Positions 16,600 through 24,899 of a DNA stretch of 64,000 nucleotides are shown in pieces. The stretch is taken from the NCBI GenBank assembly GCA_902787955.1, contig CADAIJ010000001.1, positions 124,001 to 188,000 of the forward strand. Direction: 5' to 3'. Each line of letters opens with the position of its first letter. Position 1 is the first letter of the stretch. The DNA is from an uncultured Erysipelotrichaceae bacterium (GTDB lineage Bacteria > Bacillota_I > Bacilli_A > RFN20 > CAG-826). Made by a program: the position numbers and the translations under genes. Under the pieces are notes generated by a model. That model saw only the letters and a program-made list of their open reading frames with translations, did no database searches and had not been told where the DNA came from.

Positions 16600-16606
16600 C
16601 AAAATC

Positions 16607-17131
16607 ATGATCTCACCGACTTCAATATACGTTGCTCTATTTACATTTTTTCTCTTCATGCCTAAGGTGATTCACTTCATTGCATCTGGTAAAGGAAAGA
16701 TCTTAGTGAGCCTATTCAAGTTCCCTACTTTTCTCTTCTTCATTTTAGAGATTCTTTCTGGGATTGCCGCTACCGTTCTTGCCCTACTCTATTCTCATGG
16801 ATTTAGCTATAACGGATGGTTCTTCACTTACACTTTTTTCTGCATCGTTTTTGGTGGAGCTTACTTCATTCTTTACGTCGTCTTCATCTCTCACGGATAT
16901 GACCCTCGTTACCTTTTTGCCTTCATCAAGATCCCTGCTCCATTTACTATTCTTGCTGGTACAGTTTTAATCTTAGGCGCTGCTCTCACACTTAACTATT
17001 ACATGCTTATCGCAGCGTGCGTATTTACTGTCTCTTCCTTTCTCGTGGACTTTAAAGGATATAAAGAAACAAGACCGAAAGTTGATCTTAACCAGCCAGT
17101 CCCTCCAGACGACTTTGATAAATATTCTTAA
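16607..17131 (+). CDS. Unknown five-helix membrane protein
   Basis: Not recognised. The 174 residues are mostly hydrophobic, with about five predicted membrane helices (residues about 5-22, 36-60, 70-95, 105-125 and 128-148), and a polar C-terminal tail KVDLNQPVPPDDFDKYS. The gene stands alone with its own consensus promoter, no Shine-Dalgarno site and its own terminator, so it is a monocistronic, probably leaderless transcript. The gap before it carries repeats also seen beside plsY. Nothing in the sequence indicates a function. Confidence 0.75.
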   Translation: MISPTSIYVALFTFFLFMPKVIHFIASGKGKILVSLFKFPTFLFFILEILSGIAATVLALLYSHGFSYNGWFFTYTFFCIVFGGAYFILYVVFISHGYDPRYLFAFIKIPAPFTILAGTVLILGAALTLNYYMLIAACVFTVSSFLVDFKGYKETRPKVDLNQPVPPDDFDKYS

Positions 17132-17133
17132 TT

Positions 17134-17170
17134 AATCTATCCGCATCACGTGGGTAGATTTTATTTATAT
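17134..17170 (+). terminator. Intrinsic terminator
   Basis: AATCTATCC (17134-17142) pairs with GGGTAGATT (17152-17160) with one T-G pair; TTATTTATAT follows. Confidence 0.75.
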
Positions 17171-17505
17171 GCACGTGGGTTATGCTCTTATAGTTTAGGC
17201 ATACGCTTGGATATAAATTATTCAAGAATGTGCACTCGTTTATGATACTTATAGCGTATACGTAATTTTTAATTTTTTAGTACGCTCACCCCTACTTGAT
17301 TTATTAATCTAATGCGCGCCAAATTATTAATTTTTATGCAAGCGTATTCATACTTATATTTCTATTTCTAAATTTAATTTTCAATTATTTCGTGCCTATG
17401 AATTTAACTAAATTTTTATTGCCCACGCGATACGTATTTTTAATTTATGTATGTGTATCTAGTTTTTAATATTTTGCACGCATAAAAAGAAATATTTAGA
17501 TAAAT
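17171..17505. other. Gap with alternating purine-pyrimidine blocks and T-rich spacers
   Basis: No coding frame was found. Short blocks such as GCGTATACGTA, GCGCGCC, GCGATACGTA and GCACGCAT recur every 40-70 bases, separated by T-rich tracts like TTTTTAATTT. GCGTA and TACGC, and GATAC and GTATC, form local inverted repeats. This texture is unlike other gaps in the window. Confidence 0.5.
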
Positions 17506-17558
17506 CATAGGAACTCAATCGTTTGGGAAAATTATTCCCAAAGAGCGGACTTCTTATA
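17506..17558 (+). repeat. Palindromic intergenic repeat, copy 1 (two-armed)
   Basis: Left arm CATAGGAACTC (17506-17516), then TTTGGGA (17522-17528), 7-base loop, TCCCAAA (17536-17542), then GAGCGGACTTCTTATA. This copy has both flanking arms, so it shows the full symmetrical element of about 53 bases. It lies between two convergent genes. Confidence 0.8.
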
Positions 17559-17573
17559 CCTTAAATTTTGACT

Positions 17574-17599
17574 AATAAAAATGCGCGAATTTTTCGCGC
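17574..17599 (-). terminator. Intrinsic terminator of the xerD-deoB-transporter operon
   Basis: GCGCGAA (17583-17589) and TTCGCGC (17593-17599) form a tight hairpin; on the minus strand it is followed by ATTTTTATTA. Confidence 0.85.
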
Positions 17600-17626
17600 A
17601 ATTTATTTGAATTTAAATATTTATAT

Positions 17627-18394
17627 TTATTTGCTAACTTTTAGTTTCTTTTTCGCAAAGTATAATCCAACATCACTTAAGCCAATAATTAAGATGGCAA
17701 TTAGTGAGTAAGCAAGGATCATTTTTACGTCTCCAGTCAAAGATCCGTAATAGATTTCTCGGCCGAGTCCACTGACCGAATCAGAGCCCGCTAAAATCTC
17801 AGCCATGATTGAGACCTTCATTCCTAAACCGATGATTTGGATTAAAGCAAGAAGGATGTAGTTTTTGGATAATGGGAGATAGACTCTAAAAATCGATTTG
17901 AACTTATTCGCACCATCAACCTTCATCGCATCCACAACATTCTCATCAACGCTTGTAAAACCAGTGACGACTGATTCATAAATAATTGGGAAGGTGATGA
18001 GGAAGGTTACGACAACTGGAGTGAAGAGTGGCTTAATCAAAACGATGAGAATAAAGACCACTGCGGCGGTTGGAATGGTTTTGAAGACAGTGACAAAAGG
18101 TTTAAAAAACGCCCTAAAACGCTCAAAAACACCGCCTAGAACCCCGAAAGCGGTTCCAACGAGTAAACTTATGGCTAAAGAAATTACAAGCCTTAAAAGC
18201 GTTCCTCCTATTTGAGCGTATGTGTCAGCTAGCGTGAACAAGCGAGCGAACTCAGGAATTACAACGATTGGAGATGGGAATAAAGTTGTATTAAGAATAA
18301 GTGAGATGAGATACCAAACTAAAAAGACTCCCAAAACCCCAAGAGCGGTATAAATAGTCATTCGATGGTTTTTAAGGAAGTCTTTCAGTTTCAT
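17627..18394 (-). CDS. ABC transporter permease (SsuC/TauC/ThiX type)
   Basis: A 255-residue membrane protein with about six helices. The permease contact loop for the ATPase, the EAA-like motif, appears as DAMKVDGANKFKSIFRVYLPLSKNYI near residue 155-180, typical of BPD_transp_1 permeases for nitrate, sulfonate, taurine or thiamine precursors. It overlaps the end of the binding-protein gene by one base. No ATPase gene is present in the window, so this permease must use an ATPase coded elsewhere or a shared one. Substrate unknown. It is the last gene of the operon. Confidence 0.85.
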   Translation of the reverse strand: MKLKDFLKNHRMTIYTALGVLGVFLVWYLISLILNTTLFPSPIVVIPEFARLFTLADTYAQIGGTLLRLVISLAISLLVGTAFGVLGGVFERFRAFFKPFVTVFKTIPTAAVVFILIVLIKPLFTPVVVTFLITFPIIYESVVTGFTSVDENVVDAMKVDGANKFKSIFRVYLPLSKNYILLALIQIIGLGMKVSIMAEILAGSDSVSGLGREIYYGSLTGDVKMILAYSLIAILIIGLSDVGLYFAKKKLKVSK

Positions 18395-19362
18395 TATTCG
18401 ATTGTGACAAAGTAGTCGTTACTATAAGCGGTTTGTCCTAAAGAGACTAAGAAAGCATTAACATCTAACTTAGTATCTGGGGAGACAAGTCCGAAGCGAT
18501 TACCATTTTTTAATAAATTAAAGGCAAGATTTTCATTGAAGCCAAATCTTTTAGCTTGTTCTTTAACATCTTCGTTATATTCATGTAAAGCGGTTTTAAC
18601 TGCGTCTTGGTTTGTTAAAGCAGTTTTGATTCTCGCTCTTAAATCAACGAAGAATTGTTTCATCTTATTTGGTTTAGAGTTTAATGAAGATTTACGAACA
18701 AAAACACCAGCTTGAACAAGGCTTTCTTGGTTAGTCAAAGCTTTCCATTCATTTTGAATGTTATAGGTTTCCACTAAAGTGACGCCTTCGTCTTTACTTT
18801 GTTTAGCGTTCGTAAAGACAGGTTCAGCGGTTAAAACGAAGTCAACTTGGTTACTCGCGTGTTTACCAGTTTTTAAGATTGGAAGAGTATCAGCTGCGCC
18901 ACTAACAAAGTGGACATTTTCGGTTCCGATATTCCATTTTTCTTGGGCTAGCTTTTTAAAAACCATACCAGTTACATCTTGTTCGGCAAAAGCAACGATA
19001 TAAGATGAACTAGTTGGAAGTTCGCCTGCTTCCTTATTAACTCCAACAAGGAAGAAGTTGCCACCGGTAACTACTTCTGCTAAAGCAAAGTCCGCACTAT
19101 TGGCTTTAATTGATTTAAGTCCACCGAAAACAGGAGCGACAACTACATCATAATAGTTGGCTTGTAGCTCTGCTAAAACTAAAGAAGGTGTGCTATTAGT
19201 AGCGTAATTCTTGTTATTTCCTTGGTCATAGAAGGCTAAGGCTGGAGCGCCTGTTGGGGAAATAAAGGTGATGTCGCTTTCTTCAGTTTGGCTTGAATTA
19301 CCACCTCCACAGGAGGCGAGGAAAGCGATCGAAAGTAGAGAGATAAGAATTCTCTTAGTCAT
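18394..19362 (-). CDS. ABC transporter substrate-binding lipoprotein (NMT1/THI5-like)
   Basis: A 322-residue lipoprotein with signal peptide MTKRILISLLSIAFLASCGG and lipobox cysteine at 18. The rest resembles SsuA/NMT1-type binding proteins: SPTGAPALAFYDQG near 36, a central GGNFFLVGV and a long helical C-terminal part. Likely ligands are small organic anions or vitamin precursors, but none can be chosen. The start overlaps the deoB stop by 8 bases, with the ribosome site GAGGAA inside deoB. Its place after xerD-deoB, where B. subtilis has a purine nucleoside phosphorylase, hints at a nucleoside-related or vitamin ligand; that is speculation. Confidence 0.85.
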   Translation of the reverse strand: MTKRILISLLSIAFLASCGGGNSSQTEESDITFISPTGAPALAFYDQGNNKNYATNSTPSLVLAELQANYYDVVVAPVFGGLKSIKANSADFALAEVVTGGNFFLVGVNKEAGELPTSSSYIVAFAEQDVTGMVFKKLAQEKWNIGTENVHFVSGAADTLPILKTGKHASNQVDFVLTAEPVFTNAKQSKDEGVTLVETYNIQNEWKALTNQESLVQAGVFVRKSSLNSKPNKMKQFFVDLRARIKTALTNQDAVKTALHEYNEDVKEQAKRFGFNENLAFNLLKNGNRFGLVSPDTKLDVNAFLVSLGQTAYSNDYFVTIE

Positions 19363-20548
19363 TTAATAATTCCTCGATACTAGAACCTAGTTTAATGCCT
19401 TTAGGTTCAAGGGCAAAGTTTTTAAGGATAGTCATTCCGATGTCAGCAAAAGTTGATCTTTCATCTAAATAACGACCGTGTCTAAAGGATTTGGAATAGC
19501 AAAGAAGTGGGACTTTTTCTCTAGTGTGATCAGTTCCAGTCCAAGTTGGATCATTTCCGTGGTCAGCGGTAACCATAAGTAAGTCATCTTCCTTAAGATA
19601 TTTGATAAGTTCCGCTAACTTTTCGTCAAATTCTTCTAAACATTTTGCATATCCAAGTGGGTTTCTACGATGTCCGTATTCACTATCGAATTCAACGAGG
19701 TTAACAAAGCAAAGGCCAGTGAAGTCATTATTCTTTGCTTCTTCGATTGTTTTATTCATCCCATCGATATTTGAGACAGTTTTTTGGGTTTTGGTTACAC
19801 CAACACCGTTGAAGATATCGTTGATTTTACCGATGCAGTCAACATCGTAACCATGTTCTTTTAAGATATCCATCGCGGTGATATCACTTGGAGAGATGGT
19901 TAAATCATGTCTATTAGGGGTGCGCTTAAAGTTATCTTTATTCGTGCCAACATATGGACGAGCGATAATTCTTCCGACGAAGTATTCAGGTCTCATACAT
20001 AGTTCACGAGCAATCTCACAGCAGCGATATAATTCTTCTAATCCAGTTACTTCTTCATGAGCAGCGATTTGTAAAACAGAATCACTAGAAGTGTAAACGA
20101 TTAAAGAGTTATCTCTCATTTGTTCTTCGCCGAGTTCTTTTAAGATTTCGGTTCCAGAAGCCGCTTTATTACCGATAACTTTATGGCCAGTTTTTTCTTC
20201 AAGCTCTTTAATTAAAGATTCAGGGAAACCAGTATCAGTGAAGGTTTGGAAAGGTTTAGTGGTATTAATACCCATCATTTCCCAGTGACCAGTCATTGTA
20301 TCTTTACCGTTTGAGGTTTCACGAAGTCTCATCGAGTAAGCTTGAGGGTGCTCTACTTTAGTAGTGCCTTTTACAGGAGCAAGGTCACCAATTCCAAAGC
20401 TATTCATAACAGGAATATTAAGACCACCACACTTTTCACTAATGTGAACAAATGTATTTGAGCCTTTATCTCCAAAACGTTCAGCATCTGGCATATAGCC
20501 GATACCTGCTGAGTCTGCGACAATTATGAATATTCTTTTAAATTTCAT
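19355..20548 (-). CDS. deoB: Phosphopentomutase
   Basis: Interconverts ribose or deoxyribose 1-phosphate and 5-phosphate. It is an alkaline-phosphatase-superfamily enzyme with two Mn ions: metal-site motifs VADSAGIGYMPDA at 11-23, TGHWEMMG near 95, SLIVYTSSDSVLQIAAHEE near 150 with the phosphorylated Thr/Ser region, and TADHGNDPTWTGTDHTRE near 345. The length of 397 is normal. It works with deoC (62081-62722), which splits deoxyribose 5-phosphate. It follows xerD by 32 bases, as in B. subtilis xerD-drm, and is coupled to the transporter genes downstream. Confidence 0.96.
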   Translation of the reverse strand: MKFKRIFIIVADSAGIGYMPDAERFGDKGSNTFVHISEKCGGLNIPVMNSFGIGDLAPVKGTTKVEHPQAYSMRLRETSNGKDTMTGHWEMMGINTTKPFQTFTDTGFPESLIKELEEKTGHKVIGNKAASGTEILKELGEEQMRDNSLIVYTSSDSVLQIAAHEEVTGLEELYRCCEIARELCMRPEYFVGRIIARPYVGTNKDNFKRTPNRHDLTISPSDITAMDILKEHGYDVDCIGKINDIFNGVGVTKTQKTVSNIDGMNKTIEEAKNNDFTGLCFVNLVEFDSEYGHRRNPLGYAKCLEEFDEKLAELIKYLKEDDLLMVTADHGNDPTWTGTDHTREKVPLLCYSKSFRHGRYLDERSTFADIGMTILKNFALEPKGIKLGSSIEELLND

Positions 20549-20580
20549 GTTTTTTCTCCTTTACCAACAATAAATTTATT

Positions 20581-21459
20581 CTATTTGCACTTGTTAAACA
20601 AGTTATATGCACTCATAACGCGATTAACCGATATATTAGTGTAAATTTCGGTTGTGGCAATGTTTTCGTGGCCGAGCATTTCTTGGACCGCGCGAAGATC
20701 GGCGCCATTTTCAAGCATATGGGTGGCAAAACAGTGCCTTAAGGTGTGTGGGCTAATTGTTTTACTTATGCCCGCTTTTTCTGCGTATTCTCTCACTCTT
20801 CTAAAGAAGAATTGACGAGATAATGGTTCTCCATATTTATTTAAAAATATGTATGGGCTTGTTCGATTAACATTTTTCTTTCGCCAGGTTTGGACGTAGA
20901 GGTTTAAATATTCTAAAGCGTATTCCCCGATTGGGACTTTTCTTTCTTTATTTCCTTTACCTCTAACGCTTATTATTCCAGATTCGAAGTTGATGTCTTT
21001 AAACTTTAAAGAGAGGAGTTCACTGACACGAAGCCCACTAGAATACATTACTTCTAGCATCGCTTTATCTCTAGCGCCATCCTTCGTATTAATATCTGGT
21101 GCGTTTAATAGTTCTTCAACTTCCTCAATGGTTAAAACGACAGGGAGATGAGATGGGCTACGTGGGACTTCAAAACGCTTAAGTTCATCATTAACATAGC
21201 CTTCCGCTTCTAAAAAGCGATAGAAATTACGAGTAACGGATAATCTTCTTAAGATTGTAGAGACCACTAAAAGGTTTCTTGATTGGATACGAACATAATC
21301 TTGGATTGAATATGGGCTTAAGTCTTCAACATTTTTGAGTTTTAAAGCTTTAGCAAATAGTTCGAGATCGCTTTGATAAGAGGCGATGGTTTCGTTACTA
21401 GCACCTTTCTCGACACGCATATATTTAATAAAAAGAGCGATTGCTTCATTTATTTCCAT
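20581..21459 (-). CDS. xerD: Tyrosine recombinase XerD
   Basis: Site-specific recombinase that with XerC resolves chromosome dimers at dif. Catalytic residues are visible: Arg in SGLRVSELLSL near 145, HTLRHCFATH near 240, His in GHENIATTEIYTNIS and the nucleophile Tyr in that same motif. The SAM-like core-binding domain occupies about 1-90. A longer frame reaches 21501, but AAAGAG lies upstream of ATG 21459 (MEINEAIALF), giving 292 residues and a 14-base overlap with dinB. The xerD call over xerC rests on the xerD-deoB neighbourhood. Confidence 0.9.
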   Translation of the reverse strand: MEINEAIALFIKYMRVEKGASNETIASYQSDLELFAKALKLKNVEDLSPYSIQDYVRIQSRNLLVVSTILRRLSVTRNFYRFLEAEGYVNDELKRFEVPRSPSHLPVVLTIEEVEELLNAPDINTKDGARDKAMLEVMYSSGLRVSELLSLKFKDINFESGIISVRGKGNKERKVPIGEYALEYLNLYVQTWRKKNVNRTSPYIFLNKYGEPLSRQFFFRRVREYAEKAGISKTISPHTLRHCFATHMLENGADLRAVQEMLGHENIATTEIYTNISVNRVMSAYNLFNKCK

Positions 21460-22663
21460 ACTTATCATCTCTTTTCTTTTCGCGAAGGGTCTTAAAGACA
21501 TCCTTTTTCATTTTGCGGTTTAGTTCGTGCACTAAAAGCTTGGTGGAGTTTTCTTCTTCTATTTGTTCGAAGTTATCAAATATTGATAATTGGACAAGTT
21601 CTTCCCCTTTATCAATGAGGTTATTTAAAGATACTCCAACGAGTCTAATTGGGTTTTCACCTAGGTTATTTTCGAGCAAAGTGTAGGCGGTATTATAAAT
21701 AATATTGTAGTCGTTAGTGTATTTATCGAGGTGCTTACTTCTAGTTATAGATTTAAAACCAGAGACATATTCTGCGTCCTTAAGGGTTAACTGGACTGAG
21801 TTACCGATTTTATCTGCTTCGATAGCGCGGTCACTCACTTCTTTAGCGAGCTTTTTAAGCATAGGAACGATTTCTTCTAAAGAAGCAGTATCTTTTCTAA
21901 GTGTTCTAGAGTTTCCAATTGATTTAGGATCCCAAGGTTTAACATCGATTTCATCATTTCCGTAGCCATTAACCCACTCTTTTAAAACATAATAGAATTT
22001 ACCAAAGAAGCGGCTAGATTCGTCTTCTTTATTGTTAATAAAGTTAGCAAGGTCTCCAATAGTGTTTATTCCCATTTTACGAAGTTCAGGAGAAGTTTTA
22101 CGGCCTATTCCAAAGAAGGATTCAATTGGAAGAGGATAGATTTTTTCTTTGAAATCTCTTCTTCTTAGAATGACTAAGCCATTGGGCTTTTCCATATCGC
22201 TAGCCATTTTAGATAAAAATCTAGTTGGAGACACACCGATAGAAACGGTTAAACCAGTCTCTTTTGTAAGGGTTTCTTGAAATTCTCTTAGATAAGAGAC
22301 AACATCCTCTACTTTGCTTAATTCTTTAGTAGCATCAATAAAGCATTCATCAATTGAGGCTTTCTCATATAAAGAGAAATATCGTCTAACAAAATTAAAA
22401 AACTTGTCCGACATCTCCTCATATAAATCATAATGGCCTGGAATAACAATTAAGTTAGGACATAATTTCTTAGCTTGGAAAGTAGGCATTCCAGAGTGAA
22501 CGCCATATTTTCTAGCTTCATATGAGCAGGTTGAAACAATTCCTCCTCTTCCTTCATGACCAATGATGGTTGGCTTTCCGATAAGAGCAGGATTTTTGAT
22601 TTCTTCGCATTTAACGAAGAAGGCGTTTAAATCGATATGAAGAATTATCTTGGCTTTGCTCAT
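21446..22663 (-). CDS. dinB: DNA polymerase IV (Y family)
   Basis: Translesion polymerase of 405 residues. Palm motifs are LHIDLNAFFVKCEE near 8 and SIDECFIDATK near 102, carrying the catalytic Asp and Asp-Glu pair; ARKYGVHSGMP near 50 is the fingers motif. The little-finger domain follows, and the C-terminus ends in a basic stretch. A PIP-like clamp motif QLSIFDNF is visible near 365. It overlaps xerD. The ATG has no Shine-Dalgarno site; TATAAA lies 8 bases upstream, so a leaderless mRNA is likely. No LexA box was recognised. Confidence 0.95.
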   Translation of the reverse strand: MSKAKIILHIDLNAFFVKCEEIKNPALIGKPTIIGHEGRGGIVSTCSYEARKYGVHSGMPTFQAKKLCPNLIVIPGHYDLYEEMSDKFFNFVRRYFSLYEKASIDECFIDATKELSKVEDVVSYLREFQETLTKETGLTVSIGVSPTRFLSKMASDMEKPNGLVILRRRDFKEKIYPLPIESFFGIGRKTSPELRKMGINTIGDLANFINNKEDESSRFFGKFYYVLKEWVNGYGNDEIDVKPWDPKSIGNSRTLRKDTASLEEIVPMLKKLAKEVSDRAIEADKIGNSVQLTLKDAEYVSGFKSITRSKHLDKYTNDYNIIYNTAYTLLENNLGENPIRLVGVSLNNLIDKGEELVQLSIFDNFEQIEEENSTKLLVHELNRKMKKDVFKTLREKKRDDKYGNK

Positions 22664-22671
22664 GTTTCTAT

Positions 22672-22698
22672 TTTATAGAATACTCGTTTTAATCTCAA
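22672..22698 (-). promoter_or_regulatory. Probable promoter of dinB
   Basis: TATAAA (22677-22672) with TTGAGA (22698-22693) 15 bases upstream, a short spacer. The -10 ends 8 bases before the dinB ATG. Confidence 0.45.
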
Positions 22699-22721
22699 TA
22701 TTATGTTAACCAAAGTTCATA

Positions 22722-22749
22722 AATAAAAAGTGAACCGTAAACGGCTCAC
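22722..22749 (-). terminator. Intrinsic terminator after dxs
   Basis: GTGAACCGT (22730-22738) pairs with ACGGCTCAC (22741-22749); on the minus strand CTTTTTATT follows. It closes the long hisS-to-dxs gene run. Confidence 0.8.
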
Positions 22750-22759
22750 AAGTCATGTC

Positions 22760-22796
22760 TTTGGGAAAAATTGTCTCAAATAGGCGATTTCTTATA
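22760..22796 (+). repeat. Palindromic intergenic repeat, copy 2
   Basis: TTTGGGA (22760-22766), 7-base loop, TCTCAAA (22774-22780), then TAGGCGATTTCTTATA. The final TTATA overlaps the dxs stop codon (22792-22794). Left arm degraded. Confidence 0.8.
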
Positions 22797-24654
22797 GGAT
22801 TTTTACAATATCGCTAGGTTTTAAGTCTAATTCGTCGATTTGCTCATCAATAGATGCTTGCTTAATAAACGCATTTGGAAGAGTTCTTGTTTCAATCTTT
22901 CCTTTATAACCAAGTTTTACAAGTTCCATAGTTAAGTTAGTGGCTAAGCCATATTGGGTGGAATACGGATCATAGATAACCACTCTTTCATAAGAAAGGA
23001 GTTCTTTAGCAGCCTCTAAATCAATTGGCGCGATAAATAAGGCATTATATAATGTGGCATCTTTGCCAGATTCATCAATCTCTTTAGCGAGTTCATTAAT
23101 GAGTGAACCAGTTGAAACAACTGCCACCTTCTTTGAAGAACCTTCAATTTTCTTATACCATTTAGCAAAGCTAACTTCCCCACTATTGCCGTAGAATGGT
23201 TTAACGCATCCGCGAGGAATTCTTATAAAGAATGGCCCGTTATAGCTAAGCGATAAGCTAAATAATTGATCAGCCTCTTCAACTGAGGAAGGCATTGTAA
23301 TCACGCAGTTAGGTGTCGCGCTAAATATGCCCGCGTCAAATGTGCCTTGGTGAGTTTCGCCATCATTTCCTGGAACACCAGAACGATCAACAACGATTGT
23401 GGCGCCTACATTCATACGAGCGATATCGTGTGAAATTTCATCATAAGCGCGTTGCATGAAGGTGGAATAAATGTCGACTACTGGATGATAGCCATTCTTT
23501 GATAAGCCACCCGCGAGAGTCATCGCATGCTCTTCAGCGATACCTACGTCTAACGCTCTATCTGGGTATCTATTAAAGATTTCTTCGAGGTCACTACCTT
23601 TTAAGGTAGCAGGAGAAATAAGAATGAGTTTTTCGTTCTTCTCCATATTCTTTAAAGTGATATTTGCTAAAGCATTGGACCAAGTAGTTGTGTCACATTT
23701 CTTTAATGATTCTCCGGTTTCAAGATTGAATGGAGTAACACCGTGCCAGCTTCCACTTGTATCGTTTTCAGCGAATTTGTAGCCTTTACCTTTGGTAGTG
23801 ACAATATCGATGATAACACTTCTATCGACATTTTTAGCTTTCTTAAAGGCTTTCTCCATGGCTTTGATATTATGGCCATCGATTGGACCAATGAAGGTAT
23901 AGCCTAATGAATCGAAGAAAGTTGGAGGTACAAGTTTAAACTTGATCCAGTTTTTAATCTTTCTAAAGAAATTAAGAATTGCTCTTGTAACTTTATTTTT
24001 GCTAAGAAGTTTAGATAAACCACGTTTAACTTTGTTATAACCTGAGCCAAGAGAAATCTTCGCAAAGGATTTACCTAAGCCTCCTACTGGGCGAGAAATA
24101 GACATATCATTGTCGTTTAAGACAATAATGACTTTGTGATTTGAGTGAGAAACATTGTTTAAACCTTCAAACGCAAGACCAGAAGCAATCGAACCATCGC
24201 CAATAAAGGCCACTACTTCATAGTTTTCTTTTGCTAAATCACGAGCAATGGCAAAACCATCTGCAACACTAATTGAGGTTGAACTATGTCCAGCATCAAA
24301 TGGGTCATATTCACTTTCAGTGACTTTTTGGAATCCACTTGTACCATCTTTCTTACGCAGATTTTCTAAACTTCTACCGGTAAGAATCTTATGGGTGTAA
24401 CATTGATGGCCAACATCAAAGATGAGCTTATCTTTTTTAAAGTCAAACACTCTATGTAAAGCAATTGTGGATTCAACTGCACCGAGGTTTGAAGAAAGGT
24501 GTCCCCCGTTTTTTGCGGTGCATCTAAGGATTTCATCTCTAATTTCTTTGCTTAATAAATCGAGCTCTTTGTAGTTAAGATCCTTCAAAAATTCCGGGCT
24601 TTTGATTTCCTGGATGGTTGGGATATTAACTTTGTTAACTTTTCTACTAGACAT
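22792..24654 (-). CDS. dxs: 1-deoxy-D-xylulose-5-phosphate synthase
   Basis: First enzyme of the MEP pathway; joins pyruvate and glyceraldehyde 3-phosphate with thiamine diphosphate. The 620 residues carry HLSSNLGAVE and GHQCYTHKILTGR near 75, the ThDP motif GDGSIASGLAFEGLNN near 150-165, the substrate-binding RSGVPGNDGETHQGTFD near 420, and a transketolase C-terminal domain. No Shine-Dalgarno site is seen before the ATG. It ends the run yqhY-nusB-xseA-xseB-dxs, the same order as in B. subtilis. Tkt in the same run supplies or uses glyceraldehyde 3-phosphate. Confidence 0.96.
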   Translation of the reverse strand: MSSRKVNKVNIPTIQEIKSPEFLKDLNYKELDLLSKEIRDEILRCTAKNGGHLSSNLGAVESTIALHRVFDFKKDKLIFDVGHQCYTHKILTGRSLENLRKKDGTSGFQKVTESEYDPFDAGHSSTSISVADGFAIARDLAKENYEVVAFIGDGSIASGLAFEGLNNVSHSNHKVIIVLNDNDMSISRPVGGLGKSFAKISLGSGYNKVKRGLSKLLSKNKVTRAILNFFRKIKNWIKFKLVPPTFFDSLGYTFIGPIDGHNIKAMEKAFKKAKNVDRSVIIDIVTTKGKGYKFAENDTSGSWHGVTPFNLETGESLKKCDTTTWSNALANITLKNMEKNEKLILISPATLKGSDLEEIFNRYPDRALDVGIAEEHAMTLAGGLSKNGYHPVVDIYSTFMQRAYDEISHDIARMNVGATIVVDRSGVPGNDGETHQGTFDAGIFSATPNCVITMPSSVEEADQLFSLSLSYNGPFFIRIPRGCVKPFYGNSGEVSFAKWYKKIEGSSKKVAVVSTGSLINELAKEIDESGKDATLYNALFIAPIDLEAAKELLSYERVVIYDPYSTQYGLATNLTMELVKLGYKGKIETRTLPNAFIKQASIDEQIDELDLKPSDIVKIL

Positions 24655-24708
24655 ATACTATAAAACTACTAATTATCAACTATTCAATTTATACTAATTA
24701 CTATGTAA

Positions 24709-24894
24709 TTATTTTTGTAATTTCTCCACTTTTTCTTCAGCTTCCTTAAGAACTGCTCTTAAGTCCTTAATTAAAGCCTTACCTTCTTCGTATAATTTAA
24801 TGGTCTCATCAAGAGGAAGGGTCTCGTTTTCAATCTTTTTAGTTACTTCTTCTAGTCTTTTTAATTTTTCTTCGAAAGTCATTTCTTTTTCCAT
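24709..24894 (-). CDS. xseB: Exodeoxyribonuclease VII small subunit
   Basis: A 61-residue, almost wholly helical, Glu/Lys-rich protein. TFEEKLKRLEEVTKKIE followed by LPLDETIKLYEEGKALI is the XseB signature. Several copies coat the coiled coil of XseA and restrain its single-strand nuclease. Its start lies 5 bases after the xseA stop, with GAAGGG as ribosome site. Confidence 0.95.
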   Translation of the reverse strand: MEKEMTFEEKLKRLEEVTKKIENETLPLDETIKLYEEGKALIKDLRAVLKEAEEKVEKLQK

Positions 24895-24899
24895 GATCT

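Larger units (their letters stand above)
16334..16606. other. Gene-poor gap before the 174-residue membrane protein
   Basis: No coding frame was found. The gap holds a TCTCTA/TAGAGA inverted repeat near 16400, a GAGTGT (near 16465) facing ACACTC (16505-16510), the shared motif at 16504-16550 and the promoter at 16572-16599. Its layout resembles the gap at 7102-7439. Confidence 0.5.

Noticed and set aside
24661..24685. Third copy of the CTACTAATTT gap motif upstream of dxs
   Set aside because: About 16 of 23 bases agree, but CACACTC and the inverted arm are missing; probably chance in AT-rich DNA.
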